Source of the DNA: an uncultured Clostridia bacterium
Lineage (GTDB): Bacteria > Bacillota > Clostridia > Christensenellales > Borkfalkiaceae
Assembly: GCA_930989535.1 (NCBI GenBank)
Contig: CAKNLK010000006.1
Span: forward strand, 49,814-113,813
DNA: 64,000 bases
Reading direction: 5' to 3'
Part shown: positions 1 through 8,476 of the stretch, piece by piece
How positions within the stretch are numbered: position 1 is the stretch's first letter
Layout of the letters: the number at the start of each line of letters is the position of its first letter
Notes under the pieces: generated by a model
Databases searched by the model: none
Seen by the model: the letters and a program-made list of their open reading frames with translations, nothing else
What the model was told of the DNA's origin: nothing
Made by a program: the position numbers and the translations under genes

Positions 1-2603
1 TTCGGGATTGTAACGCTTGTCAAAGAAGGGCATCCGGTGAACGCGCCACGGCGAATGGAACGGACTCCGCTTTCGATGGTAACATTCGCGATGCTGCTTC
101 CATGGAACGCATATTGACCGACCGAAAAAACTTCACCCGGAATAACGAGGTTGCGCACGATATTGCCGTCCACATATAAATCATGTGCGAAATACAGCGG
201 GTTCGCCTCGGGGGATACGAAGTTAATTTGGCTCCACATCGCAAGATCGTCCACGGAAACCTTACTCAATTTACTGCACGCGGCAAAGGCGCCCTCGCCA
301 ATACCCTCAATCGTGCCGGAAACGGCTACGCTGACGAGATCGGCGCACGCATAGAATGCACCACTATTCACGGCAACGACGCCGCTCTCGAAGGTCACGC
401 TCGCAATGCTGCTGCCGCTGAACGCGTACTGCCCGACCAAATGCACATCGCCGGGGATCACGAGATCGCGCACAAGTTCGTCGCCGACGTACAGGTCTTT
501 GGTGATATAGAGCGGGTTCGCCTCGGGAGACTCGAAGTTGACGGCGCTCCACTTGACCAAATCGTTTACGGATACCTTTTTCAGATTGGGGCAATTTTCA
601 AACACCCCGGCGGCGATACTCTCCGGCCCGCCCGCAAACGAGACGCTTTCCAAAGAGATACAGCCGTAAAAAGCCAACGAATCAATTCGAGTAACGCTTG
701 CGGGGATATTGATGCCGCGCAGGGAAATACATCCGTTGAACGCGTTCTCGGCAATCACTTCCAGCCCTTCAGGAAGAGCGATCTCCGTGAGCGAAATACA
801 ACCGTAGAAAGCATCGTTGGAGATGTACCGCAAACTCGAAGGAAGCGTTACGTTATCCAACGAAATACAGCCGCTGAACGCCTGAGGCCCCATATCAATA
901 AGCCCATCTTCCGCACGAAACGTGCGCAAAGAAATGCAGTTTCGGAAAGCACCCTCTCCAACGAAATCGCCCGTAAAGACGACCTCTGTGAGATTTGCAG
1001 GGAGAGCCACGTTATTGCCGTCTGCAAAATCCACGCCGAAATAGTAGCCGAGATTCTGCTCGGCGATAGGCGTCGTCAGCGAGGTTAGCGCGAGGCAATT
1101 CTTAAACGCGCCGCCCGCGATCGACGTAACGCAATCGGGGATGACCAACTCCGTTATGCCGACGCTCGCCGGCTGCACACCCAAGATCGTACAACCGAAC
1201 CCGCCGCCGAACTCGTCGTATGTGTATGCATAGATAAAATCCGCCATCTGCGGATCGTCCGCCACCGTAACGGTGCACGCTGCGGTTTTACCGTTCACCG
1301 TCCGCGCGGTGATCGTCGCCGCACCGGCGGAAAGCGCATAGAGTGTTCCGTCTTCCCGCACGGCGACCACTGAAGGCGCCGAACTCGACCACTCGACCCA
1401 CGCTTCAGTCGCGTTTTCGGGCTGAACGGTCGCCGTCAGCTGCGCCGTATCCCCCGCCGTCATTTCCATAGAATCTCGATCCAGGCTCACGCCCGTAACT
1501 TCGATATATTCATCTCCCGGCTCGACGACCGTTACCGTGCAAAGCGCAAATATGTTGTTTGTCGTAACAGCTACGATCACCGCGGTGCCGCGGGAAACCG
1601 CCTCGACGGTGCCGTCGTCGTGGACGATAGCCACGCCTTCGTTCGTGCTGTTCCAAGCGACCGTTTTATCGGTCACCTCCTCCGGAAGAACGGTTGCCGT
1701 CAGCTTCGCCGTCTCGCCGGGCTCCAACGTTATTTCTGCCTGGTCGAGCGAAATGCTTTCCGCCGCGATCGTCTCCTCGCGCACGGCCCCGCAATCGAGT
1801 ACTTTGCCGTCCGTAAGCACAACGATCAAATGCCCGGCTTCGTTTATGTACATTTCCTGGATGCCTGCCCCCGGCTGACCGTCTTCACCGTCCTCACCGT
1901 CGGCTCCGGGCTGGCCGGTCTCTCCATCCTGACCGTCCTGACCGTCCTGTCCGTCTTCGCCGCGCACATGCCCGCAATTGATCTCTTCGCCGCTCGTGAG
2001 CACAGCGATCAGATCCCCATCCTCGTTGACGTACATTTCTTTGATCCCGACGCCGTCCTGGCCGTCGGATCCGGGTTGGCCATCCTCTCCATCCGCACCG
2101 TCCTGGCCGCTTTCGCCGCGCACGTGCCCGCAATTGATCTCTTCGTCGTTTGACAGAACGACGATCAGATCCCCGTTTTCATTGACATACATGTCTTTGA
2201 CGCCGACGCCGTCTTGTCCGGCCGCACCGTCCTGCCCGTCTTGTCCGTCTTGACCGACAACGCGGCCGCAGTCGATCTCCGCATCGTTCGATAGAACGAC
2301 GATCAGATTTCCGTCTTCGTTGACATACATGTCTTTGACGCCGACGCCGTCCTGCCCGTCTTCACCGTCCTGGCCGTCTCTGCCGGAAATCAAGGCGATA
2401 AAATCCTCCAAAGACCCCTCATACCCGAGCGCCTGCGCCTGCGCGTAGACCGTACCGAGCGTCCATTCCGTTTCGCCCTGCCCGGAGTCCTGTCCGCCGC
2501 CGGGCACCGTACCGCCACAGGCGGTAAAGAACGCCGCGCACGCCAAAAACAACGCCGCCACGAGCGCCAGCAATACCGCGCCAATCACTTTCCGTTTTCC
2601 CAT
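1..2603 (-). CDS. Large surface lipoprotein: collagen-like repeats, two Ig-like domains, BspA-type LRR (partial, 3' end outside window)
   Basis: I read this frame directly: it starts at 2603 after a good AAGGAGG site and stays open to the left edge (about 867 codons, no stop). Residues 1-30 form a lipoprotein-type signal with a TACGG cysteine at 29 (another Cys at 22). From about residue 70 to 250 there are Gly-X-Asp/Glu runs (GQDGQDG, GEDGQDG) alternating with a repeated VGVKDMYVNEDG-type unit that ends in a DCG or NCG motif. Two Big_2-like domains follow (about 270-350 and 365-450, each with LTATV and AVxxDGT motifs), then tandem LRR_5 units of the form F.GC.SL..V.IP to the edge. Such proteins are surface adhesins or scaffolds in gut Firmicutes; the ligand is unknown. 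The C-terminal anchor, if any, is out of view. Confidence 0.85.
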   Translation of the reverse strand, partial: MGKRKVIGAVLLALVAALFLACAAFFTACGGTVPGGGQDSGQGETEWTLGTVYAQAQALGYEGSLEDFIALISGRDGQDGEDGQDGVGVKDMYVNEDGNLIVVLSNDAEIDCGRVVGQDGQDGQDGAAGQDGVGVKDMYVNENGDLIVVLSNDEEINCGHVRGESGQDGADGEDGQPGSDGQDGVGIKEMYVNEDGDLIAVLTSGEEINCGHVRGEDGQDGQDGQDGETGQPGADGEDGEDGQPGAGIQEMYINEAGHLIVVLTDGKVLDCGAVREETIAAESISLDQAEITLEPGETAKLTATVLPEEVTDKTVAWNSTNEGVAIVHDDGTVEAVSRGTAVIVAVTTNNIFALCTVTVVEPGDEYIEVTGVSLDRDSMEMTAGDTAQLTATVQPENATEAWVEWSSSAPSVVAVREDGTLYALSAGAATITARTVNGKTAACTVTVADDPQMADFIYAYTYDEFGGGFGCTILGVQPASVGITELVIPDCVTSIAGGAFKNCLALTSLTTPIAEQNLGYYFGVDFADGNNVALPANLTEVVFTGDFVGEGAFRNCISLRTFRAEDGLIDMGPQAFSGCISLDNVTLPSSLRYISNDAFYGCISLTEIALPEGLEVIAENAFNGCISLRGINIPASVTRIDSLAFYGCISLESVSFAGGPESIAAGVFENCPNLKKVSVNDLVKWSAVNFESPEANPLYITKDLYVGDELVRDLVIPGDVHLVGQYAFSGSSIASVTFESGVVAVNSGAFYACADLVSVAVSGTIEGIGEGAFAACSKLSKVSVDDLAMWSQINFVSPEANPLYFAHDLYVDGNIVRNLVIPGEVFSVGQYAFHGSSIANVTIESGVRSIRRGAFTGCPSLTSVTIP
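1854..2400 (-). repeat. Four imperfect tandem units inside the surface lipoprotein (collagen-like region)
   Basis: The same coding block recurs with anchor points at 2331, 2193, 2037 and 1854, i.e. spacings of 138, 156 and 183 bp (46, 52 and 61 codons). The core encoding V-G-V-K-D-M-Y-V-N-E is nearly constant while the Gly-X-Asp linker between cores varies in length, as expected from slippage or unequal crossover in a phase-variable length region. All spacings are multiples of three, so the frame is kept. Confidence 0.8.
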
Positions 2604-2630
2604 GTTTTAACCTCCTTTTTTATCATCCCA

Positions 2631-2636
2631 ATTATA
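2631..2636 (-). promoter_or_regulatory. Extended -10 promoter element for the surface lipoprotein
   Basis: On the minus strand a TGGTATAAT extended -10 lies about 28 bp before the start codon. The best -35 (TTGTGC) sits at a long 19-bp spacing, so the extended -10 probably carries the promoter. Confidence 0.6.
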
Positions 2637-2667
2637 CCATTTTCCGTCCCGAAAAGCACAAAATTAG

Positions 2668-2685
2668 CTGACAGATGCGTGTCAG
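2668..2685. promoter_or_regulatory. Inverted repeat upstream of the surface lipoprotein promoter
   Basis: CTGACA and TGTCAG form a perfect 6-bp inverted repeat with a 6-bp spacer, about 35 bp upstream of the -10 of the lipoprotein gene. It has the size and place of a regulator site; no regulator gene is nearby. Confidence 0.35.
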
Positions 2686-3066
2686 TTGTTGCGTTTCTTT
2701 CAAATTTTTTTGAGATAATATTTCCTCTTCGGCTCAGTCAAGTCCACCACGTACTCGGACTTATGCGAACAAAAAGGCAAACGCTTCCCGGAAATACTGA
2801 TAAGACGTACGTTCGGATACCGCATGCACCGCACAAAAATCTTTGGGCAAAAAAGCTTCGCATTCAATGAATGTGTTGTATAATAATATGAATCTGCCGC
2901 CTTATAAGCAGCCAACGCCGTCTTTTTCCGAAAACTCCCTACCCCCGTTGCAACGACCGTATTATAGCATATTTCTTCAGATTTTTGTTCAGCCGCGTTC
3001 GCGGATTCGCCAGCGATTTTGGCTGAATTTGCCGCATTTTTGGCTTAGCACTTCCTTGAATATGAG

Positions 3067-3102
3067 AAAAGGGAGTGCACATTGCCGCGCCGCTCCCTTT
3101 TT
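3067..3102. terminator. Hairpin with A/T flanks, terminator-like
   Basis: AAAAGGGAG at 3067-3075 pairs with CTCCCTTTTT at 3093-3102. The T run favours termination on the plus strand; no annotated gene ends immediately before it. Confidence 0.5.
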
Positions 3103-3300
3103 CCCTTTATACACTCAATAATTCGTTACCGCCGAACTTGTTAAATAGTTTTCAATGAACCGTTGTCCTTATACGGATATCCGAACATTATCGCTTTATC
3201 CGAACCGAGGCCTTTGCCGCTCACGCTTGCCGCCCAGTCACTCCTCATGTGTGACTCGCGTCAGCTCCTCCGTGACATTCCCTTTGCTTCCTTACAAGAT

Positions 3301-3334
3301 AAAAGAGCGAGATTCTTGGAAATCTTCGCTCTTT
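3301..3334 (-). terminator. Terminator of the 3388-3867 membrane protein gene
   Basis: A stem of AAAGAGCGA against TCGCTCTTT, extended past a one-base bulge, with a T-rich run on the minus-strand side. It lies about 55 bp after the stop of the gene at 3388. Confidence 0.75.
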
Positions 3335-3387
3335 ATTATCTCTATGAAAGTAAAATTCTTTGCCCCTTCTCTTTTATTTGATTTTGA

Positions 3388-3867
3388 TTATTCGGCGCTA
3401 TCCTCTCTTCCCACGGAATGAACGAGCTTGCGCCCCGCCGCAACGGCAACAGCGAGAAATACCTCGACTGCGATGTGCACCAAAAGCGCAGGGAGAAACC
3501 CGACGCTCGGCGACGCTGCAAATAGCCAGACGGTGACCAAAGTATCCAAGGAAAACAGCACAAGCGCGACAATGCTCCACGCGTACCATCTGCCCGCCAG
3601 CGCGACGGAGAGCGCAGTCGCTATTACATACAAAAAGGCGACGGCCGTGCACAGCACGCCGGCAACGCCGGAACCGCTGAATCCCAATAAGGCGCCCATG
3701 CGCGGAATCATCATCCCGACGGCGATTTCCGTTCCGTAAGCCATATAGACGCGCACGATATCCGCCAGTGTCAAAAGGACAGCCGCGAGCACTGCCGCAC
3801 GGCCGACCAAATAAAGAACCGTATTGCGGCGGACAGACGGCGTCGCATCCGTAATTTTACCGAGCAT
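3388..3867 (-). CDS. Small integral membrane protein, unknown function
   Basis: A 159-residue protein with four hydrophobic segments (about 20-42, 48-72, 76-96, 98-145 as two helices) and charged ends (N-terminal MLGKITD, C-terminal GRKLVHSVGREDSAE). No catalytic motif or family signature is recognised. It is transcribed alone: it has its own promoter at 3904-3933 and terminator at 3301-3334. The clean codon pattern and flanking signals support a real gene. Confidence 0.6.
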   Translation of the reverse strand: MLGKITDATPSVRRNTVLYLVGRAAVLAAVLLTLADIVRVYMAYGTEIAVGMMIPRMGALLGFSGSGVAGVLCTAVAFLYVIATALSVALAGRWYAWSIVALVLFSLDTLVTVWLFAASPSVGFLPALLVHIAVEVFLAVAVAAGRKLVHSVGREDSAE

Positions 3868-3903
3868 ATTGTTTCAGCCTCTTATGCAAAAATTATTTTC
3901 TTA

Positions 3904-3933
3904 ATTATATACCATAATAGGGATAAAAAGCAA
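3904..3933 (-). promoter_or_regulatory. Promoter for the 3388-3867 gene
   Basis: Minus strand TTGCTT (3928-3933), 18-bp spacer, TATAAT (3904-3909), about 37 bp before the start codon. Confidence 0.7.
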
Positions 3934-3993
3934 TCGAATTGCGCGGCGCCGCAAGATTCGGAGCGCGGCAACAAATTCCGCTTTATAGGAAAA

Positions 3994-4023
3994 GCGGAGA
4001 CTTTGTTTGAACAAAGCCTCCGC
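3994..4023 (-). terminator. Terminator after tRNA-Leu
   Basis: A near-perfect stem, GCGGAG..CTTTGT against ACAAAG..CTCCGC, followed by TTTT on the minus strand, begins six bases after the encoded CCA. Confidence 0.85.
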
Positions 4024-4028
4024 TCCTT

Positions 4029-4113
4029 TGGTGTGAAGAATGGGACTTGAACCCACACGGATTTCTCCATACGCCCCTCAAACGTACGCGTCTGCCAGTT
4101 CCGCCATCCTCAC
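4029..4113 (-). tRNA. tRNA-Leu (anticodon GAG)
   Basis: An 85-nt cloverleaf can be folded by eye: acceptor GTGAGGA against TCTTCAC (one G-T pair), a Leu-type GCAGACGCG D-arm region, anticodon loop TTGAGGG giving GAG, a long class II variable arm, GTTCAAG T-loop, discriminator A and an encoded CCA. It has its own promoter and terminator. Confidence 0.95.
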
Positions 4114-4124
4114 AAGCAAGAGTT

Positions 4125-4153
4125 ATTTTACATCATTTTGAGAAAAAAGTCAA
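4125..4153 (-). promoter_or_regulatory. Promoter for tRNA-Leu
   Basis: Minus strand TTGACT (4148-4153), 17-bp spacer, TAAAAT (4125-4130), 12 bp before the mature tRNA start. It directly abuts the end of the transglycosylase gene. Confidence 0.8.
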
Positions 4154-4157
4154 GCCA

Positions 4158-4706
4158 TTAGTAAAAGAATTTATAACAATTATAAAACTTTTTGACTCTC
4201 CGCACGTATTTCCGCGTTTCGGCGAGCGGAATTTCCCGCAAAGATTTGCCGTCCTGCGAATAATCGGCATCTCGCAGCCATTGCCGAACCGCGCCCTCCC
4301 CGGCGTTGTACGCCGCCAAAACTTCCGTTTGCCCTTCAAATTTTTCGGAAAGATACGCCAGATACCAAACGCCCATGCGGATATTGTCTTCCGGCGAGTC
4401 AATCGACAGGTTTTCTCCGATGTTTTCGGCTATGAACTGCGCCGTCGGCGGCATGAGCTGCATGAGTCCCCGCGCCCCCGCGGAACTGACGGCTTCCTCC
4501 CGGAAATTGCTTTCGGCGCGGATAACCGCAAAGGCAAGCTCCTCTTCCACGCCGTATTCTTCCGCATAGCACGACACCGCTTCGGTATATCTCTTCGGAA
4601 CATACGCCAGGTACAAAAACAGCACCGCCGCAATCAAGGAGAGCAAAAGCCCGATTGTTAAAATCAAAAGAATATTTTTACGATTTACTGCCGCCGAGAA
4701 TTTCAT
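4158..4706 (-). CDS. Membrane-anchored soluble lytic transglycosylase (SLT domain)
   Basis: Cuts peptidoglycan glycan strands with formation of 1,6-anhydro-muramyl ends. The 182-residue protein has an N-terminal membrane anchor (about residues 12-33) and an SLT domain with the family hallmarks: catalytic Glu in RAESNF, then GARGLMQLMP, and AAYNAG near the end. The short length is normal for this stand-alone Gram-positive type. Its start lies inside the end of coaE (29-bp overlap), so it is translated from the polA-coaE message. The ribosome site is weak, in keeping with translational coupling. Confidence 0.9.
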   Translation of the reverse strand: MKFSAAVNRKNILLILTIGLLLSLIAAVLFLYLAYVPKRYTEAVSCYAEEYGVEEELAFAVIRAESNFREEAVSSAGARGLMQLMPPTAQFIAENIGENLSIDSPEDNIRMGVWYLAYLSEKFEGQTEVLAAYNAGEGAVRQWLRDADYSQDGKSLREIPLAETRKYVRRVKKFYNCYKFFY

Positions 4707-5277
4707 GAACTACCCGCACCACACCATCTTTCAGAGACGCAAAGTCTCCGTTATTATATAGTACAGTATGCCCGGTATTCGGATTTCTTTCGTAATCGTA
4801 CTGATTTTTTATGCGGGCGGCGACTTCTTCCCTCGTCAATCCGTCCCGCCGCATAACCGAATCGATGCGCGCGGAAACATCGCGCATCACGACGATTACA
4901 TTATCAAAATCTTTGTCGGCGCCGCACTCGAACAGGAGCGGCACCTCCGCAAAGGCGGCCTCGCCCGCGCACTCCGCCATCTGCGCAAAGAGCTTTTGCA
5001 TGATTGCCGGGTGCGTTATACCGTCCAGAAGCTGCAATTTGGCGGAATCGGAAAAAACCGCCGCCGCCAATTTTTTTCTGTCTACCCCCGTATCGCTCAG
5101 ACAATCGGGAAAGTACTCCGCGACTTTTTTATAAACTTCCGAATCGCTGTAAATTCCCCGCGCGACGGTATCGGCGGAGAAAACGGGGTACCCCATCTCC
5201 GCAATGATTTTTGCTACCGTCGATTTGCCGCTCCCGATGCCGCCCGTTATCGCAACGAATCGTTTATTTCGCTTCAT
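4678..5277 (-). CDS. coaE: Dephospho-CoA kinase
   Basis: Performs the last step of coenzyme A synthesis, phosphorylating the 3'-OH of dephospho-CoA with ATP. At 199 residues it is the usual size. The P-loop GGIGSGKST sits at residues 12-20, followed by the conserved FSADTVAR segment and PLLFE in the middle, both typical of CoaE. Its start overlaps the end of polA by 14 bp. A polA-coaE arrangement is common in Firmicutes. Confidence 0.95.
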   Translation of the reverse strand: MKRNKRFVAITGGIGSGKSTVAKIIAEMGYPVFSADTVARGIYSDSEVYKKVAEYFPDCLSDTGVDRKKLAAAVFSDSAKLQLLDGITHPAIMQKLFAQMAECAGEAAFAEVPLLFECGADKDFDNVIVVMRDVSARIDSVMRRDGLTREEVAARIKNQYDYERNPNTGHTVLYNNGDFASLKDGVVRVVHEILGGSKS

Positions 5278-7825
5278 ACCAATTTTTACCTCGGCGGACT
5301 TCCGCCACCAGCGGGACTTTCAGCTGCACGGCGTTTTCCATCTCGTATTGCAGCAATTCGCTCACCCTGTCCGCCTCGCTTTCGTAGGCGTCGATAACGA
5401 GCTCGTCGTGCACTTGCAGAATCAATTCGGAGCGCAGCCCCTCCCGCTTCAAGCGCTCGTAGACGCGCAGCATCGCAATTTTTATGATGTCCGCACTGCT
5501 GCCCTGCAGCGGCATATTCATCGCCGCGCGCTCGCCGAAGGAGCGTATATTGTAATTGGACGATTTAATTTCGTTGATTACGCGCTTCCTGCCGAGCAAA
5601 GTCGTCACATAGCCGTTTTGCCGCGCAAATTCGACGTTCGAATCCATGTATTTTTTTACGTCGGAATACGTCTCAAAATATTTTTTGATGTATTCACCCG
5701 CCTGCTTCGCCGAAATGTTCAGATTGCTCGCCAAACCAAAATCGCTGATACCGTAAATGATGCCGAAGTTGACCGCCTTTGCCGCGCGGCGCTGCGCGTC
5801 GCTCACATCGCCGATGGGCACGGAAAAGACCTGCGATGCCGTCAAGGCATGGATATCCTGCCCCTCTTTATACGCCTCTATGAGCTCTTTGCAGCCGGAG
5901 AAATGCGCCAACAGCCGCAATTCGATTTGCGAGTAATCCGCATCGATTAACACCCTGTCGGGCGCGCGGGCGATAAACAGCTTGCGTAATTCGCGCCCGT
6001 CGTTGTCGCGAATCGGGATATTCTGCAGGTTCGGGTTCGCGCTCGACAGCCGCCCCGTCGTCGTCTGCACTTGGTTGAAACTCGTATGCACGAGCCCCGT
6101 CTTCGAATCAATCAGCGGTTTAAAGCCGTCGATATAGGTGGAGAGCAATTTTTGATAATGCCTGCATCTGAGCACGTCGCGCACGATTTTGTAGTCGCCC
6201 GCCAATTTTTCGAGGATATCCGCACTCGTGGAATACGCGCCTCGCTTCCCCTTGCGCGGGGCGGGCAGGTGCAGCTTTTCGAACAGGATATTGCCGAGCT
6301 GCATGGGCGAGTTGATATTGAACTCCTCCCCCGCCGCGGCATAAATATCCGCGGTCGCCTGCGCAATCTCCTCCTTATATCTTTTTTCAAACAGCACGGA
6401 AGCGTCGCAATCAATCATAACCCCGCTCTCTTCCATGCTGCACAGTACGTCCGTCAAGGGCAGCTCGACGTCTCTGTACAGCGATTCCATTTTCTCCTCT
6501 TCGAGCTTCTCTTTCAAAATGGAATACAGCCGCTCGACGCCGTAGGCGGGCGCGTTTTCGTCCAGCCCGTAGCTCTGCAGCGTGAGCGCCAGATTGTCGT
6601 CCTTGCCCGTATAATCGATTAAATATTTCATGAGGGAAACGTCTTCGGCGGAACACTTCAATTCTCCGCCGAACGAGTGCAGCGCTTTGCAGATTTCCTT
6701 TTTGCCGTACAGAAGGGCCGTTGCTTCCGAATCGCCGAGCAGGCGGACGAGTATTTTTTCGATTTCAATCCCGTGCAAGCCGTCGTCCAACAGCGTTTCG
6801 CGCTCCCGAAGGATATACTCCGTCCCGTCCGCATAGAGATGGTACGCATTTTTCCACTTTACGAGCGCAAAGCGGCGAATACCCGCTGCCGTTTCGGAAA
6901 AGCTGTCCGCATCGGATACGTAACGGACGGTAATTTGGGTTTGCTCTATCTCCTTCCGTGCCTCTGTTTCCGCCTCGAAGATATCCATCTTTAAAAACGA
7001 GGTAAATTCCAACTGCAAAAATTGCGTGCGCACGTCCTGCGAAAAAGGCATCTGTATCGCGCAATCGTCGAGGTCGACGGAAACATCCACATTGCGGTCA
7101 ATCGTCGCGAGCTCGCGCGAAAGATACGCCGCGTCCCTGTCTCGCTCCAATTTGTTCCGCACGGACGGCTGTATCGACTCTAAATTAGCGTAGACGTTAT
7201 CCAGGGTGCCGTACTGCGTTATCAGGGAAAGCGCCGTCTTTTCCCCGATTCCCGCTACGCCGGGGATATTGTCCGAGCTGTCGCCCATGAGCGCTTTCAT
7301 GTCAATCACCTGCTCTGGCGTATAGCCTACGATTGCCTGAAAATTGTCTTTATTCAGTTTCAGCAAGTCGCTCACGCCCGTCTTGGTGAGATATACGTCC
7401 GTACATTCGTCAATCAGCTGGTAGGAATCGCGATCACCCGTAATCACGATGCTTTTGACGTCATCGAACTTATGGGAGAGCGTACCGATTAAATCGTCCG
7501 CTTCATACCCCGCCTTTTCGCACATGGCGATGCGCATCGACTGCAGCAGGTTCTTCAGCGTTCCCAACTGAACCGCCAAATCGTCGGGCATCGGCTTGCG
7601 CGTCGCCTTATACCCCTCGTACATCTTGTGCCGGAAGGTCGGCCCCTTTAAATCGAAGGTGACAATGAGGCGGTCGGGCTTTATGTCGCCGATTATTTTC
7701 AGGAGCAGTTTCGTAAAGCCGAACACAGCGTTGGTCGGCATACCGCTTTTGGTCGTCAGATGTTTCGTCGCGTAAAAGGCACGGTTCAGCAGGCTGTTCC
7801 CGTCTATCAATACAAGATTGAGCAT
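5264..7825 (-). CDS. polA: DNA polymerase I
   Basis: Fills repair gaps and removes RNA primers. I place the start at 7825 (MLNLVLIDGNSLLNR), after GAGAGGG and downstream of the promoter at 7868-7896; an upstream in-frame start would precede the transcript. The 853-residue product has a 5'-3' exonuclease domain (about 1-290, with DGNSLLNRAF and GEKTA), a middle domain without the acidic 3'-5' exonuclease motifs, and an A-family polymerase domain with DYSQIELR, KAVNFGIIYG and VHDEL. Loss of proofreading residues is common in Gram-positive PolA. Confidence 0.97.
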   Translation of the reverse strand: MLNLVLIDGNSLLNRAFYATKHLTTKSGMPTNAVFGFTKLLLKIIGDIKPDRLIVTFDLKGPTFRHKMYEGYKATRKPMPDDLAVQLGTLKNLLQSMRIAMCEKAGYEADDLIGTLSHKFDDVKSIVITGDRDSYQLIDECTDVYLTKTGVSDLLKLNKDNFQAIVGYTPEQVIDMKALMGDSSDNIPGVAGIGEKTALSLITQYGTLDNVYANLESIQPSVRNKLERDRDAAYLSRELATIDRNVDVSVDLDDCAIQMPFSQDVRTQFLQLEFTSFLKMDIFEAETEARKEIEQTQITVRYVSDADSFSETAAGIRRFALVKWKNAYHLYADGTEYILRERETLLDDGLHGIEIEKILVRLLGDSEATALLYGKKEICKALHSFGGELKCSAEDVSLMKYLIDYTGKDDNLALTLQSYGLDENAPAYGVERLYSILKEKLEEEKMESLYRDVELPLTDVLCSMEESGVMIDCDASVLFEKRYKEEIAQATADIYAAAGEEFNINSPMQLGNILFEKLHLPAPRKGKRGAYSTSADILEKLAGDYKIVRDVLRCRHYQKLLSTYIDGFKPLIDSKTGLVHTSFNQVQTTTGRLSSANPNLQNIPIRDNDGRELRKLFIARAPDRVLIDADYSQIELRLLAHFSGCKELIEAYKEGQDIHALTASQVFSVPIGDVSDAQRRAAKAVNFGIIYGISDFGLASNLNISAKQAGEYIKKYFETYSDVKKYMDSNVEFARQNGYVTTLLGRKRVINEIKSSNYNIRSFGERAAMNMPLQGSSADIIKIAMLRVYERLKREGLRSELILQVHDELVIDAYESEADRVSELLQYEMENAVQLKVPLVAEVRRGKNWYEAK

Positions 7826-7867
7826 ACGATGATTCCCTCTCGTCTCATTATTTTCAAATTTTTCATT

Positions 7868-7896
7868 ATTATAACAGATGAACACGCTTTTTGCAA
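7868..7896 (-). promoter_or_regulatory. Promoter for polA-coaE-transglycosylase
   Basis: Minus strand TTGCAA (7891-7896), 17-bp spacer, TGTTATAAT extended -10 (7868-7873). It decides the polA start. Confidence 0.85.
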
Positions 7897-7924
7897 CACC
7901 TGAAAGTTCCGCAAGGCAAAGAAA

Positions 7925-7952
7925 AATCCGCAAGCAAGGATTGCCGCGGATT
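7925..7952 (-). terminator. Terminator after the 7964-8434 gene
   Basis: AATCCGC pairs with GCGGATT, followed by TTTTTC on the minus strand, 11 bp after the stop codon. Confidence 0.75.
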
Positions 7953-7963
7953 CTTCCGTCGCG

Positions 7964-8434
7964 TTACTTCAAAATTCTGATTTTTCCGAGGACGGGAAGT
8001 TCAAACTTTTCCTCGCGCACCACGCCGAGTATCGCAAAGATGCAGGCAATCAGCATCAGCAGGCCGAATACGCCGCACAGAATACTGAACACGATGCCTA
8101 CCGCAGGAATCATGGTCAGTATGCCGAAAAGCACTTCGCCGATAATGACGGTAAGCAGAACGACCAGCGACTGATTCGCGTGAAATTTTGCAAACTCATC
8201 GTTCGGATACACGATTAACGGCAAAAAGAACAATATGCCGAAAACATAGGCGAGAGCACAGATAATCTTTTTCTGCGTGCGTTCGTCAACGGAACTCTGC
8301 GCGGCCTCCTTTTTGCTTTCGCTTTGTTCCGCCTTTTGTTCTTGCTTCGGCTCCTGTTTCTGTTCTGCCGAGCCGGCTTCCGCCTGTTCGGGTTCGGTTT
8401 GAGCGAGCTGTTCCTCTTTCTTGTCTTCTTCCAT
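7964..8434 (-). CDS. Membrane protein with charged N-terminal tail, DUF4870-like
   Basis: Start chosen at 8434 because GAGGTG lies seven bases before that ATG; an in-frame GTG three codons earlier is part of that site. The 156-residue product has a Glu/Lys/Gln-rich disordered tail (about 1-50) and then three hydrophobic segments. The YPNDEFAKFHANQSL stretch resembles the FH.xQ motif of DUF4870/Tic20-like small membrane proteins, whose function is unknown. The final REEKFELPVLGKIRILK is also typical of that family. It lies 42 bp after lgt and may be cotranscribed with it. Confidence 0.7.
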   Translation of the reverse strand: MEEDKKEEQLAQTEPEQAEAGSAEQKQEPKQEQKAEQSESKKEAAQSSVDERTQKKIICALAYVFGILFFLPLIVYPNDEFAKFHANQSLVVLLTVIIGEVLFGILTMIPAVGIVFSILCGVFGLLMLIACIFAILGVVREEKFELPVLGKIRILK

Positions 8435-8476
8435 CTCAATCACCTCGATTTATAATATGCTTCGGAAGGAAAAAAA

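Larger units (their letters stand above)
2686..3387. other. 700-bp gap without a convincing gene
   Basis: No frame here shows a protein-like sequence with a ribosome site; the short open frames look random. It does hold a TATAAT at 2878-2883 (+) just after a CATTCA-A-TGAATG dyad, a TGCTATAAT on the minus strand near 2965, the hairpin at 3067-3102, two interlaced GTCAC/GTGAC dyads at 3237-3276, and the terminator at 3301-3334. A short non-coding transcript from about 2890 to 3105 is possible but unproved. Confidence 0.5.

Noticed and set aside
183..1088. 301-codon plus-strand open frame
   Set aside because: Lies antisense inside the leucine-rich repeat gene; composition follows the repeat of the real frame and no ribosome site is present.
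1854..2400. CRISPR-like periodic repeats
   Set aside because: The periodicity is that of coding repeats in frame within the surface lipoprotein; no spacers or cas genes.
2700..2915. 71-codon minus-strand frame in the gap (KLFCPKIFVRCMRYPNVRL...)
   Set aside because: TTG start, no ribosome site and no family pattern; kept only as part of the gap description.
7826..7933. 36-residue N-terminal extension of polA
   Set aside because: Lies across the promoter and lacks similarity to polymerase I; the ATG at 7825 has a ribosome site.
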